Origin: an uncultured Collinsella sp.
GTDB lineage: Bacteria; Actinomycetota; Coriobacteriia; Coriobacteriales; Coriobacteriaceae
DNA: 64,000 nt
NCBI GenBank assembly: GCA_959599915.1
Contig: CAUGJE010000001.1
Location: 124,001 to 188,000, forward strand
Direction: 5' to 3'
Shown: positions 34,382 through 42,678 of the stretch, one piece after another
Layout of the letters: every line of letters begins with the position of its first letter
Numbering within the stretch: the first letter of the stretch is position 1
Made by a program: the position numbers and the translations under genes
The notes under the pieces: model-generated
What the model was told of the DNA's origin: nothing
What the model saw: only the letters and a program-made list of their open reading frames with translations
Databases searched by the model: none

Positions 34382-34413
34382 TTGAAATCATAAGGTTATC
34401 GTTATACGATAAC
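34382..34413 (+). promoter_or_regulatory. Peptide-operon promoter with operator palindrome over the -10
   Basis: TTGAAA (34382-34387), a 17-bp spacer and TACGAT (34405-34410) form a good promoter. A perfect palindrome, GTTATCG-TTATA-CGATAAC (34395-34413), covers the -10. Binding there should block RNA polymerase, so repression is likely. A similar half-site (ACGATAAAAT) occurs upstream of the DUF2975-like gene near 33337. Confidence 0.65.
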
Positions 34414-34452
34414 GAAGTATTAAAACAGACGATAAATCGAAAGGAGGTAATT

Positions 34453-34563
34453 ATGAACTGGGTAATCGATCCGTGTAGCAACGTGCAGGGTGGCGGTGGT
34501 GGCTGCCGCAATTACCACCCGTGTTCGCGCTGTAGCTATTTTGGCGTATATGTTCATTTCTAG
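34453..34563 (+). CDS. Cys/Gly-rich peptide, presumed RiPP precursor
   Basis: A 36-residue peptide with a very strong ribosome-binding site (AAAGGAGGTAATT). It begins MNWVIDPCSN; a run of five Gly (residues 13-17) follows, then Cys at 18, 25 and 28, giving C8-x9-C18-x6-C25-x2-C28. The end is aromatic (YFGVYVHF). There is almost no room for a classical leader. A radical SAM/SPASM enzyme, transporters and a regulator lie around it, which is why I read it as the substrate for thioether-type or other radical crosslinks. It recalls the small Cys-rich peptides paired with CcpM-like radical SAM maturases, but membership is unproven. Confidence 0.72.
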   Translation: MNWVIDPCSNVQGGGGGCRNYHPCSRCSYFGVYVHF

Positions 34564-34603
34564 CAACGCGAACGTTAATGCTGGTTAAGACAGCAGAGGG
34601 TAA

Positions 34604-34650
34604 GCAGCGTGGTCGATAACTGCCATCCGTCGGCCGCGCTGCCTTTTTTA
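34604..34650 (+). terminator. Attenuating terminator between peptide gene and ABC genes
   Basis: GCAGCGTGGTCGA pairs with TCGGCCGCGCTGC (two G-U pairs) and is followed by CTTTTTT. It sits 40 bp after the peptide stop. Such a partial terminator would give much more peptide mRNA than downstream message, which is typical for RiPP loci. Confidence 0.8.
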
Positions 34651-34666
34651 ATGAGGTTCATGAGAC

Positions 34667-35395
34667 ATGGGTAATGCGATTTCAATCAAGGATCTATCAA
34701 AGCGCTACGGCAAAAACTGGGCGTTGTCTGATGTTTCATTTGATATAGATGAGGGCGAAGTGTGCGCTCTCGTTGGGGAGAACGGCGCGGGGAAGAGTAC
34801 GTTGATTGATATTCTTCTTGGCTTGCTTAAAGCAACGAAAGGTTCAATCAGTTTTTTCGGCGAGTCTGGGAGAGCAGGTCTGGCAAGAGCACGCAGAAAT
34901 ATCGGATTCGTCCCCGACGGCTGTGGGGCATTCTTGAACTTAACCGGTCGAGAAAACTTGATCTCACGCTGTATCGAGTGGGGGCTGCCGAAAAGTGAAG
35001 TTAATCGAGTGCTCGCTGCCGTTGGACTAGAAAATGCGGCGGATGCATCGGTAAAACAATACTCGCTCGGCATGAAACGTCGTCTGGATATCGGAACGGC
35101 TCTTCTAGGCGACCCGCAACTACTCATCATGGATGAACCCATAAACGGGCTCGATCCAGTGGGTGTGATTGAGGTGCGTGATCTCCTGCTGTCGTTGAAG
35201 GACAAACGGGATAAAACGGTGCTCATTTCAAGCCATAACCTAGATGAATTGGAGAAAGTTGCGACATCTTTTGCGTTTCTCCATCAAGGCAGACTTCTCG
35301 TTAAGGAAGAAAACTCCTACAAAGACAGAAGTCTGGAAAAGCGGTTTTTGGATTTGATCGGGGAGGCAGATAATGCAACTTCTGCGACTGATTAG
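34667..35395 (+). CDS. ABC transporter ATP-binding protein (peptide immunity/export type)
   Basis: A 242-residue ABC ATPase of the CcmA/LanF type. Walker A is VGENGAGKST near residue 37, the signature is the variant YSLGMKRR (instead of LSGGQ) near 131, and Walker B is LLIMDEPINGLDP. The SLGM signature is common in bacitracin and lantibiotic immunity pumps. It overlaps the first permease by 23 bases and follows the peptide terminator. Together with the two permeases it probably removes the peptide from the membrane (self-protection). Confidence 0.85.
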   Translation: MGNAISIKDLSKRYGKNWALSDVSFDIDEGEVCALVGENGAGKSTLIDILLGLLKATKGSISFFGESGRAGLARARRNIGFVPDGCGAFLNLTGRENLISRCIEWGLPKSEVNRVLAAVGLENAADASVKQYSLGMKRRLDIGTALLGDPQLLIMDEPINGLDPVGVIEVRDLLLSLKDKRDKTVLISSHNLDELEKVATSFAFLHQGRLLVKEENSYKDRSLEKRFLDLIGEADNATSATD

Positions 35396-36176
35396 ATGCG
35401 AAGCCCGTCGGTTGCTCAGAAATCCAGCCTTTTTCGTGTTGTTGATCTGGGGAATTTGGATTGTTAAAGATGTCTGTAATCCAAATATGTATGGGACTTA
35501 TGGAACATCCGATTTAGGGGGAGTCGGCAAACAGATTGGTTTCTTTGCAAACATCCTCGACAAGACTGACCCAGCTGGTTCGGCGGTTCGGACGGCACTA
35601 TTCATGACCTACGAGTGGTTTTTCGTTCTAGCCGGATGCATTGTTATTTCCTGCGCCATGGATTATCAAAGCAGGTCTTCTGAAGTGACGTATGCAAAAG
35701 GGACGGGTGTAGCAAAGGCCGTTGTCGCAAAGTGGCTTGTTCTGACGATTGCAACTTCAACAGCGTTCAACCTGTTTTCGGGATTCACTCTCTTCAAATC
35801 TCCGCTTGGCTGCTATGTGGATGGGCGGGTGTTTCTTGATAGATACCTGCCCGTGTTGCTTTTGATTGATGCTATTTTGGCTGCATTAGTAGCTCAGTCG
35901 ATGGCAGTTTTCTATTTACTTAGAAATGCACCGCTTAGCATTATGTTGGTGTTGGTCGGGACGCTGCTCGCCTCCGATGAATATACGCTGGTGGTCTTTT
36001 CCAATCACGCATCGACGCAAATTCCCTGGTGGCTCTCAGTCGGACCATACTTACGCCATCTTGGAAATCTGTGCTTTCAAGGCCTAGCCATTAATCAGAT
36101 CATTCTTTTCTCTGTTATTTGCACCGTTGTTTCGTTGCAGCTCGGGGTCATGGGAATCAAAGCGAGGAGGGGGTAG
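35373..36176 (+). CDS. ABC-2-type permease subunit 1
   Basis: A 267-residue integral membrane protein with about six helices and a large extracytoplasmic loop between the first two (residues ~33-85), the usual plan of LanE/LanG-like permeases. Sequence identity to named families cannot be judged by eye. It overlaps the ATPase gene and lies two bases before the second permease, so it belongs to the same pump. Confidence 0.75.
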   Translation: MQLLRLIRCEARRLLRNPAFFVLLIWGIWIVKDVCNPNMYGTYGTSDLGGVGKQIGFFANILDKTDPAGSAVRTALFMTYEWFFVLAGCIVISCAMDYQSRSSEVTYAKGTGVAKAVVAKWLVLTIATSTAFNLFSGFTLFKSPLGCYVDGRVFLDRYLPVLLLIDAILAALVAQSMAVFYLLRNAPLSIMLVLVGTLLASDEYTLVVFSNHASTQIPWWLSVGPYLRHLGNLCFQGLAINQIILFSVICTVVSLQLGVMGIKARRG

Positions 36177-36178
36177 AA

Positions 36179-36988
36179 ATGCGCTGCGAAGATATGATTA
36201 AGGCTGAAGCCTATCGAGTTATGAAGAGCAAAGCGCCTCTTCTGCTGATTGCGGCAGGTTTCGTGCTCGCATTGCTTTATTCTGTGTCTTATGAACCATG
36301 GAGAGCCTACGGAACGAGCGATTGGCTTGGCGACGGTGTTATGGGCTTCTTTCCAAACCCACAATATGGTTTTGTGGGAATTCCGGGAGACCTCGTTAAA
36401 GACGGAGCTCGCTACCTTTCCGCTGTGGCACCGCTTGCCCATTCTCTGTTCTTTCCTATTGTTGCTGTTCTCGTCATCGGCTATGCGTTTCGAACTCCGA
36501 TAACGGGATCTCAATGGCTTGCTTCCTATGCAAGGGGAATGAAAACAGTACAGTTGTTGGTTGCAAGGACTCTTGTCTCGATTGTCACGCTTGTCGGTGG
36601 TTTTGTTCTCTTTTCGATACTCGTTGGTGTGGTCCAAAGCGCGAGTGGCATAGGAATGACGATGGATATGATCGGAGAGTTTCTTCTTCGACTGTCTCTT
36701 GCTGCCTTGATTTGCACAACGTTATGCCTGCTGCTCGTCCTGGCCATCTCGCTCTTTGGAAATGGCGCGTTTGTTCTATCGTTCATCATCCTGCTGCTTT
36801 ATTTGGGGTACGGGAATCCAAATATGCCACTGCACTTGACATGGCTGGCGACCCTTGCGTCTCCGCGACCAATTCAATTCATCGTGCCGGGGACGTTGCT
36901 GTTTGTAGCGCTGGCAACAGTCGTTCCCATTGTCATCCTCGGACTTTGTTGGGCTATCAAGGGTGCTATCAGAAAACGGAGCATATAA
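36179..36988 (+). CDS. ABC-2-type permease subunit 2
   Basis: A 269-residue membrane protein with the same general plan as its neighbour: one N-terminal helix (residues ~19-38), a soluble loop and about five further helices. The start is the ATG at 36179, with GAGGAGGGGG upstream. Both permeases share the local pattern Y-G-T-S-D after the first helix, so they are probably paralogues forming a heterodimer. The radical SAM gene starts on the base after its stop. Confidence 0.75.
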   Translation: MRCEDMIKAEAYRVMKSKAPLLLIAAGFVLALLYSVSYEPWRAYGTSDWLGDGVMGFFPNPQYGFVGIPGDLVKDGARYLSAVAPLAHSLFFPIVAVLVIGYAFRTPITGSQWLASYARGMKTVQLLVARTLVSIVTLVGGFVLFSILVGVVQSASGIGMTMDMIGEFLLRLSLAALICTTLCLLLVLAISLFGNGAFVLSFIILLLYLGYGNPNMPLHLTWLATLASPRPIQFIVPGTLLFVALATVVPIVILGLCWAIKGAIRKRSI

Positions 36989-38275
36989 ATGAAAGAGTCT
37001 GAATTTAACGTTATTGAAGAGAATGATGTGAACGGTATCACTATCTACAATACCCAGTCTGGTGGCGTTCTCGACCTTGACGCTGCGCACACGAATGAGC
37101 TGAATTTATATCGCAAGGGTGCCGCCGCCTTGGATGGTGATTTCGAAGAGGCCCTTAAGATGGGTGGCATGTTGGTAGATGACGATGTTGACGAGCGGCG
37201 AATGTTGATGCTTGAGAGCTTGTCGGCAAGGTTTGCAAATGACTATTTAGGACTGACGATTGCTCCAACGCTGGCATGCAATTTTAGGTGTCCCTACTGC
37301 TATGAAAAAGGCTGCTCGCACCCCACTATGTCAGAAGAGACAATGACGGATATCGCAGAATTCGTGCGTTCCGGCTATTCCGGGATCAACGATCTTCACG
37401 TTGACTGGTATGGAGGCGAACCCCTACTCTGTGTGGACATGATCGAGCGACTGACAAAAGAACTGAGAGGGGCGATTAGGCCAGGCGCTACTTATTCTGC
37501 CGGAATGGTAACGAACGGATATCTCCTGACGCGAGAAATTGCTCAGAAGCTTGCTGATTGTCAGATCGGTTCGGTTCAAATCACTATTGATGGCTCAAAG
37601 AGGGATCATGATTCGCGGAGGGTCCCGGCCGACGGTCGTCCGACATATGATGCCATTATCGACAATATAATCTCATGTGCCGATGTTCTTCAGATTACCA
37701 TTCGCGTGAACGTCGATGAGTCCAACAGCAAAGAGGTCGATGCGTTGATTGACGAGCTTGACGCTAAAGGGCTTCGCGGTAAAGTCGCGATTTATCTTGC
37801 TGCGGTCGACAATGTTAACGATACTTGCTCAAATGACATTCATTGTTTTTCTCAGCGTGGATTCTCTCAAGTTGAAACGTTCTTTATGGATAAAGCTAGC
37901 GAGCGCGGATTCAACGTTATTCCGTTTACGCCGTATGAACCAGGCGTCTGCTGTGCGGTTTCCCTTAATTCGTTTGTCATCGATCCGCTTGGTAGACTTT
38001 TTAAATGTTGGGATGAGGTTGGCAAGGGCGAGTGCGCCGTTGGAAATGTTCGAGAAGGTGTGAAAGCTAATTCGAACTATTTGAAATGGATGGAGTATTT
38101 ACCAAACGACCCAGTATGTGGCGAGTGTGTAATGTTTCCGGCTTGTATGGGCGGATGTCCCCACGCCGCGATGGAGGGTCAGAGAAAATGCGCGAGCGTT
38201 AAATTCAATGCCAGGCAGAGAATGCGGTTGGCTTGTAATTATCAGTATTCGCATGAGGCAAATCACGATGTTTAG
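36989..38275 (+). CDS. Radical SAM/SPASM peptide maturase
   Basis: A 428-residue enzyme. C97-x3-C101-x2-C104 (CNFRCPYC) binds the SAM cluster. The SPASM domain has the textbook cysteine pattern: C322-x12-G-x4-C340, then C377-x2-C380-x5-C386-x3-C390 and C401, for two auxiliary clusters. Residues 1-85 form an acidic N-terminal domain that may bind the precursor (RRE-like, inference). SPASM maturases make C-C, C-S or C-N bonds in ribosomal peptides. It abuts the second permease and overlaps the exporter gene by eight bases. Confidence 0.92.
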   Translation: MKESEFNVIEENDVNGITIYNTQSGGVLDLDAAHTNELNLYRKGAAALDGDFEEALKMGGMLVDDDVDERRMLMLESLSARFANDYLGLTIAPTLACNFRCPYCYEKGCSHPTMSEETMTDIAEFVRSGYSGINDLHVDWYGGEPLLCVDMIERLTKELRGAIRPGATYSAGMVTNGYLLTREIAQKLADCQIGSVQITIDGSKRDHDSRRVPADGRPTYDAIIDNIISCADVLQITIRVNVDESNSKEVDALIDELDAKGLRGKVAIYLAAVDNVNDTCSNDIHCFSQRGFSQVETFFMDKASERGFNVIPFTPYEPGVCCAVSLNSFVIDPLGRLFKCWDEVGKGECAVGNVREGVKANSNYLKWMEYLPNDPVCGECVMFPACMGGCPHAAMEGQRKCASVKFNARQRMRLACNYQYSHEANHDV

Positions 38276-39899
38276 ATTTTGGAAGATATATCTCCTCCAT
38301 AAGCCAAGGCTTTATGTCTATCTGCTTCTCGATGTCTTGTCTCAGCTGTGCAGCCTTGCTGAACCATATCTGTTGGGACTGACTGTAAATGTGCTGGCGG
38401 CAAAAAATGTCCTCGGTATTAGTTTGCGGACGCTAGTCTTATGTATTTTCGCGATTGGCGTGGTCGCCATTGTGGGGTCGGTGTTGGCCTATTGGACTTC
38501 CCTAATCTATGTCGACCTTCAAGCGCATGCGGGATATCAACTTAACGCTGACACACTTGAACACGTCAAGCGTTTGCCCCGGAAGTTTTTCATCGGATTT
38601 GATGCGGGCTATTATAATCAGCAAATCAATCACGATTCAAACGACCTCATAATATTCGGAATAACATCGGCGTCAAATATCATTGGCGGTGTTGCAACGA
38701 TTATCTGTTCCTTGATTATGTTGATGAATATAAACATTGCGATGGCGATTGCCTGTCTAGCCTGCATCGTTACGGGGGCAGTAGTTTATCGATTGTTTAG
38801 CGGGCTGCTGTTCAATCGAGGCTTTGATTTTCAAGAAAAGACCGCTGCTTTCTATGGGACTCTCCAGAGCCAGCTGGAGAGCGTCTCCTTTCTTCGTCGC
38901 CATTCATTATTTGATTTCTATTCCTTGAGGCTGCAGAAGGCTTTCGATGGTCTTTATCCAGCTATATTGGCTAACCAAAAAGCCGGATCACGGTTCGAAC
39001 TTGCGAATCAGTTGATTTTTTCCTTTGCGCAGTTCTGTTTGCTCGCGATTGGAGGCTGTGAGATTGTCGCAGGTAAAATGCCGGTTGGTTTTCTGCTGAC
39101 GGCATTGAGCTATTATTCGAGCGCCAATTCTGCTCTGGTGAACTTGCTTTCTTGGGGCAAAAGCTACCAGGCGAGCAAGGTGAGCGCCCAACGCCTTAAG
39201 CGCCTTTGGGCAATGGATGAAGAGGCGAACGGTTCTGTCCGCATTGGTTCTCCTGTTTCACTTGTGTGCAAGGGCCTGTCGATTTGTCGCCCTGATACCG
39301 ATCGAATCATAGATTATCCAGAGCTCATCTCGCTTAATCGAGGAGTCTTATACGGCGTGTCGGGCGCAAACGGAAGCGGGAAAAGCACGCTTCTCGATGG
39401 CATAGCTGGTCTATATCCCGATGATTGCGTTGGGACTATTGCTTATGACGAGGTTGATTTGAGCCAGATTGATTCCATAAATCTACGCTCGTATGTCGTT
39501 GGTATTGCCGAGCAAGAACCTGATATCGTTAACGGAACACTCAGAGAGAATCTGACGCTACTCGCGGGCGATAATTGTCCAATTCTTGAAGTCGGGCGAC
39601 TTGTAGACCAGTTTGGTCTGACCAAACTGGTCTCAACACTTCCCAATGGTCTTGATGGGGTGCTGGACGAGCAAAACCATAATATATCGGGTGGTGAGAA
39701 GCAGAAGATTGCGATTATTCGTGTATTGCTTAAGGACTCACCCGTCATGTTATTCGATGAACCGACGTCGGCGCTTGACGGAGCGAGTAGGTCAGCGTTC
39801 ATTGATATTCTGCAACAGAAGAAAGAAGATCATATAGTGGTTGTTGTCTCGCATGATCCCGAGTTGCTTGAGGCTTGCGACGAAGTGATTGAACTGTAA
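38268..39899 (+). CDS. ABC exporter, fused permease-ATPase, no peptidase domain
   Basis: A 543-residue type I ABC exporter half-transporter. About six membrane helices occupy residues 15-290. The ATPase has Walker A SGANGSGKST near 370, signature ISGGEKQK near 480 and Walker B PVMLFDEPT near 500. There is no N-terminal C39 peptidase domain, so it cannot trim a double-Gly leader. The start, ATG 38268 (MFRFWKIYLLHK), overlaps the radical SAM gene. It is the probable exporter of the modified peptide. Confidence 0.88.
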   Translation: MFRFWKIYLLHKPRLYVYLLLDVLSQLCSLAEPYLLGLTVNVLAAKNVLGISLRTLVLCIFAIGVVAIVGSVLAYWTSLIYVDLQAHAGYQLNADTLEHVKRLPRKFFIGFDAGYYNQQINHDSNDLIIFGITSASNIIGGVATIICSLIMLMNINIAMAIACLACIVTGAVVYRLFSGLLFNRGFDFQEKTAAFYGTLQSQLESVSFLRRHSLFDFYSLRLQKAFDGLYPAILANQKAGSRFELANQLIFSFAQFCLLAIGGCEIVAGKMPVGFLLTALSYYSSANSALVNLLSWGKSYQASKVSAQRLKRLWAMDEEANGSVRIGSPVSLVCKGLSICRPDTDRIIDYPELISLNRGVLYGVSGANGSGKSTLLDGIAGLYPDDCVGTIAYDEVDLSQIDSINLRSYVVGIAEQEPDIVNGTLRENLTLLAGDNCPILEVGRLVDQFGLTKLVSTLPNGLDGVLDEQNHNISGGEKQKIAIIRVLLKDSPVMLFDEPTSALDGASRSAFIDILQQKKEDHIVVVVSHDPELLEACDEVIEL

Positions 39900-40070
39900 A
39901 AGCTTGTGCATGGCGCTTCGTAGCGGGGCTCATTGCCTGTGGATAGCGAATTGCAGCTGATGTGGGCAGTTATCCCAAACATGTATCAGCTTATTTCATT
40001 GACTAATCCCACAACGGCAAAACCGGTCAAACGAACGCTTCAGTACTGAGGCGTCTGTCTGTCTGACAAA

Positions 40071-40103
40071 TTGCTATACTTAATTAAGGAAAGCGTATAG
40101 CAA
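40071..40103 (+). promoter_or_regulatory. Toxin-antitoxin operator palindrome
   Basis: TTGCTATAC (40071-40079) and GTATAGCAA (40095-40103) are perfect 9-bp inverted repeats 12 bp before the antitoxin start. Auto-repression through such a site is usual for ribbon-helix-helix antitoxins. Confidence 0.6.
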
Positions 40104-40114
40104 AAGGAGCCAAC

Positions 40115-40474
40115 ATGTCTATGTCGATACTAGACTCACGGCCAGTTCAGATGAACGTGCGTATAGATCGCCAGCTCAAAGAGGCGGGAGACGCCGTCCT
40201 GACTCATATTGGCATGACGCCGTCACAAGCCGTTCGGACACTTTGGGAGTATCTGGTCGTTAACGGACGCATGCCCTCGAAGGGAGACGCGGCGGCTCCG
40301 GTTTCTGACGGAGTGGAGCCCCGGCGCATGGAGTCAAGGGCCGCGCAAGGCAGCCATATCGTTCGCGATTCGTGCCTCAAATACGGCATCCCCATCCCTG
40401 AGTTCTCGGGAGACTATGACGACCTCTATGAGGAGGCCATGGCGGAGCGCTATCCCGAATGGGTGGAACTATGA
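40115..40474 (+). CDS. RelB/DinJ-type antitoxin
   Basis: A 119-residue ribbon-helix-helix protein. PVQMNVRIDRQLKEAGDAVL followed by IGMTPSQAVRTLWEYLVVNGRMP is the DinJ/RelB DNA-binding region (residues ~10-52). The C-terminal acidic segment (SGDYDDLYEEAMAERYPEWVEL region) should bind and neutralise the toxin. It overlaps the toxin gene by four bases (ATGA), and a palindrome lies just upstream. The RelB-type partner is normally a RelE/YafQ fold, but here it is a PIN domain. Confidence 0.85.
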   Translation: MSMSILDSRPVQMNVRIDRQLKEAGDAVLTHIGMTPSQAVRTLWEYLVVNGRMPSKGDAAAPVSDGVEPRRMESRAAQGSHIVRDSCLKYGIPIPEFSGDYDDLYEEAMAERYPEWVEL

Positions 40475-40992
40475 GCACAGAAGGCGTCCTCAAGCTGTTA
40501 ATCGATACCAACGTATGGATGGATTATTTTTCTGGCAGGTCCGACCGTACGGCAAATGTCGTCCATCTGATCGAGATTGCCGACGCCTCGGAGCGGATTG
40601 CCCTGTTTGCCTCGTCGCTTTCGGTCAAAGACGTTTCATTTCTTGTCTCGGCGGCAATCAAGCAGGAGTGCCGAAGAAAGACTGGCTCACTGAGCGATAA
40701 CGCCATTGCGGCGGCAGACGAAACGGCTTGGGCATGCGTTCGACAGATGCGCGAGCTAGCCCTCATCGCCCCGGTCGGTGCAGACGAGGTCTTCGACTCC
40801 TTTGTGTTCAAGTACCACCACAATGACTTTGAGGACGACCTGATGCTGGGCGTCGCCAATCGCATTGATGCCGATTACGTTGTGACAGAGGACAAGAATC
40901 TTATTAAACATACCAATGGTGTATGCATTAATGTTCAACAGGCGTTGAGGTTGGTTGAAGGGTCCAACGCCCCTTCGGCACGGCCCGTCTAG
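40471..40992 (+). CDS. PIN-domain toxin
   Basis: A 173-residue PIN nuclease. LLIDTNVWMDYFSG near residue 10 holds the first acidic residue, and DDFEDDLMLGVANRIDADYVVTEDKNL near 127-153 (quoted in part) holds the remaining metal-binding Asp/Glu. PIN toxins of this type cut tRNA or rRNA in the cytoplasm. The start, ATG 40471, overlaps the antitoxin stop, so translation is coupled. The pair may stabilise the adjacent accessory island. Confidence 0.85.
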   Translation: MSTEGVLKLLIDTNVWMDYFSGRSDRTANVVHLIEIADASERIALFASSLSVKDVSFLVSAAIKQECRRKTGSLSDNAIAAADETAWACVRQMRELALIAPVGADEVFDSFVFKYHHNDFEDDLMLGVANRIDADYVVTEDKNLIKHTNGVCINVQQALRLVEGSNAPSARPV

Positions 40993-41140
40993 CCTGCTTT
41001 ATCTTAATAAAGTGGCGTTTCCCCGCCGTTAGCCGATGATGCAAGGGCGCTCGGCGTTTTCGACTGGTTTATGCACGCAAAGTCTGGGAATATACAAGAC
41101 GCATGTCTTACTGTCTAACCAGTTGCGCCAAGGAGGCACC

Positions 41141-42598
41141 ATGGACTACAAGATTACCGGCTACGAGCCCGCCCAGCTGTTCCATTTCTTTGAGGAGGTC
41201 AGCGCGATCCCCCGTGGGTCTGGCAACGAGAAGGGCATCAGCGATTTCCTGGTTGCGTTTGCCAAGGAGCGCGGCCTCGATGTGTATCAGGACGAGGTCT
41301 ACAACGTTATCATTCGCAAGCCCGCATCTGCCGGTGCCGAGAATGCCCCGACCGTGATGCTGCAGGGCCACATCGATATGGTGTGCGACAAGTTGGGCTC
41401 CGTTGAGCACGACTTTACGACCGATGGTATCGACCTGGTCGTCAAGGACGGCGTCCTCACCGCTAACGGTACCACTCTGGGCGCCGACAACGGTATTGCC
41501 GTCGCTCTGATGCTCACTGTTCTCGATGACGATTCGATCGTTCACCCCGCCCTCGAGTGCGTATTCACCACTGACGAGGAGACTGGCCTGGTCGGCGCCG
41601 AGACGCTCGACAAGTCCCAGATTAGCGCCCGCACCATGATTAACCTCGACTCCGAGGAAGAGGGCGTTGCCACCGTCAGCTGTGCCGGCGGTGTCGTCGT
41701 TACCTACACCTGCCCGATCGCGCGCGAGCACAAGACCGGTAGCACCCTCACGCTCGACATCTCCGGCCTGCTGGGCGGCCACTCCGGCAGCGATATCAAC
41801 CTGGAGCGCGGCAACGGCAACCTCATCATGGCCCGCATCATCGACCGCCTGATGGTTGCCGGCGAGCCCGCCATCGTTAGCTTTAACGGCGGCACCAAGG
41901 ACAACGCCATCAACCGTGAGTGCAAGGCTGTTCTGGTCTACGCCGACCACGCTGCCGCCGAGGCCGCGGCCCAGATCGCAAAGGGCATCATCGCCGACGT
42001 TACTGCCGAGCTCGAGGTCTTCGACCCAGGCTTTACCTGCACGGTTGAGATTGCCGACGACGCCGAGGTCGAGGCCATGGACCAGAAGTCCGCGCTTGCC
42101 CTCATCCGCGCCCTGCGTCTTGCCCCTAACGGCGTGATTCGTCGCAACGTCGCCACCGACGGCTCCGTCGAGGTTTCCTCCAACATCGGCGTGGTTGCCA
42201 CCTCTGACGACCAAATCAAGATCATGCTGTCCCCGCGCTCCTCGATCACCTCGCTGCAGAACGAGTTCAAGGACCGCCTGCAGACGCTGGCCGATGTCCT
42301 GGGATTCGACGCCAAGTTTGAGTTCGAGTATCCCGGCTGGAGCTATGCCGAGCATTCGCCGGTCCGCGACATCTTTGTCGAGAGCTATCGCGAGCTCTTT
42401 GGCTCCGAGCTACGAATCGAGTCCATTCACGCCGGCCTTGAGTGCGGCCTGTTTGCCGAGGCCCTGCACGGCCTGGACGCCATCGCCGTGGGCCCGACGC
42501 TCTCCGATGTCCACACCCCGGACGAGAGCATGGAGCTCGCTTCTGCCGAGCGCTTCTACGAGCTGCTTATCGACGTCCTCAAGCGCCTTGCCGCGTAA
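41141..42598 (+). CDS. pepD: Aminoacyl-histidine dipeptidase (M20C)
   Basis: A 485-residue two-metal dipeptidase that splits Xaa-His and other dipeptides in the cytoplasm. The family sequence is plain: FFEEVSAIPRGSGNEKG near residue 14, the metal-binding LQGHIDMVCDK near 75, GADNGIAVA near 113, TTDEETGLVGAETL (catalytic Glu) and SGLLGGHSGSDINLERGN. The length is normal. The ATG at 41141 has AAGGAGG upstream; a longer open frame begins before the RBS and is not used. A bidirectional-type terminator follows. Confidence 0.94.
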   Translation: MDYKITGYEPAQLFHFFEEVSAIPRGSGNEKGISDFLVAFAKERGLDVYQDEVYNVIIRKPASAGAENAPTVMLQGHIDMVCDKLGSVEHDFTTDGIDLVVKDGVLTANGTTLGADNGIAVALMLTVLDDDSIVHPALECVFTTDEETGLVGAETLDKSQISARTMINLDSEEEGVATVSCAGGVVVTYTCPIAREHKTGSTLTLDISGLLGGHSGSDINLERGNGNLIMARIIDRLMVAGEPAIVSFNGGTKDNAINRECKAVLVYADHAAAEAAAQIAKGIIADVTAELEVFDPGFTCTVEIADDAEVEAMDQKSALALIRALRLAPNGVIRRNVATDGSVEVSSNIGVVATSDDQIKIMLSPRSSITSLQNEFKDRLQTLADVLGFDAKFEFEYPGWSYAEHSPVRDIFVESYRELFGSELRIESIHAGLECGLFAEALHGLDAIAVGPTLSDVHTPDESMELASAERFYELLIDVLKRLAA

Positions 42599-42640
42599 AG
42601 GTCGCCTTGGTTAAGCCGCTCTAAAACGGCTGGCTATGAA

Positions 42641-42677
42641 AACGGCCGCCTGGCGTAATGCCGGGCGGCCGTTATTC
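42641..42677. terminator. Shared terminator between pepD and mntP
   Basis: AACGGCCGCC...GGCGGCCGTT stem between two converging genes. Confidence 0.75.
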
Positions 42678-42678
42678 G

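Noticed and set aside
40993..41140. Upstream extension of pepD to 41036
   Set aside because: The consensus RBS AAGGAGG lies just before ATG 41141, and the M20 similarity starts there.
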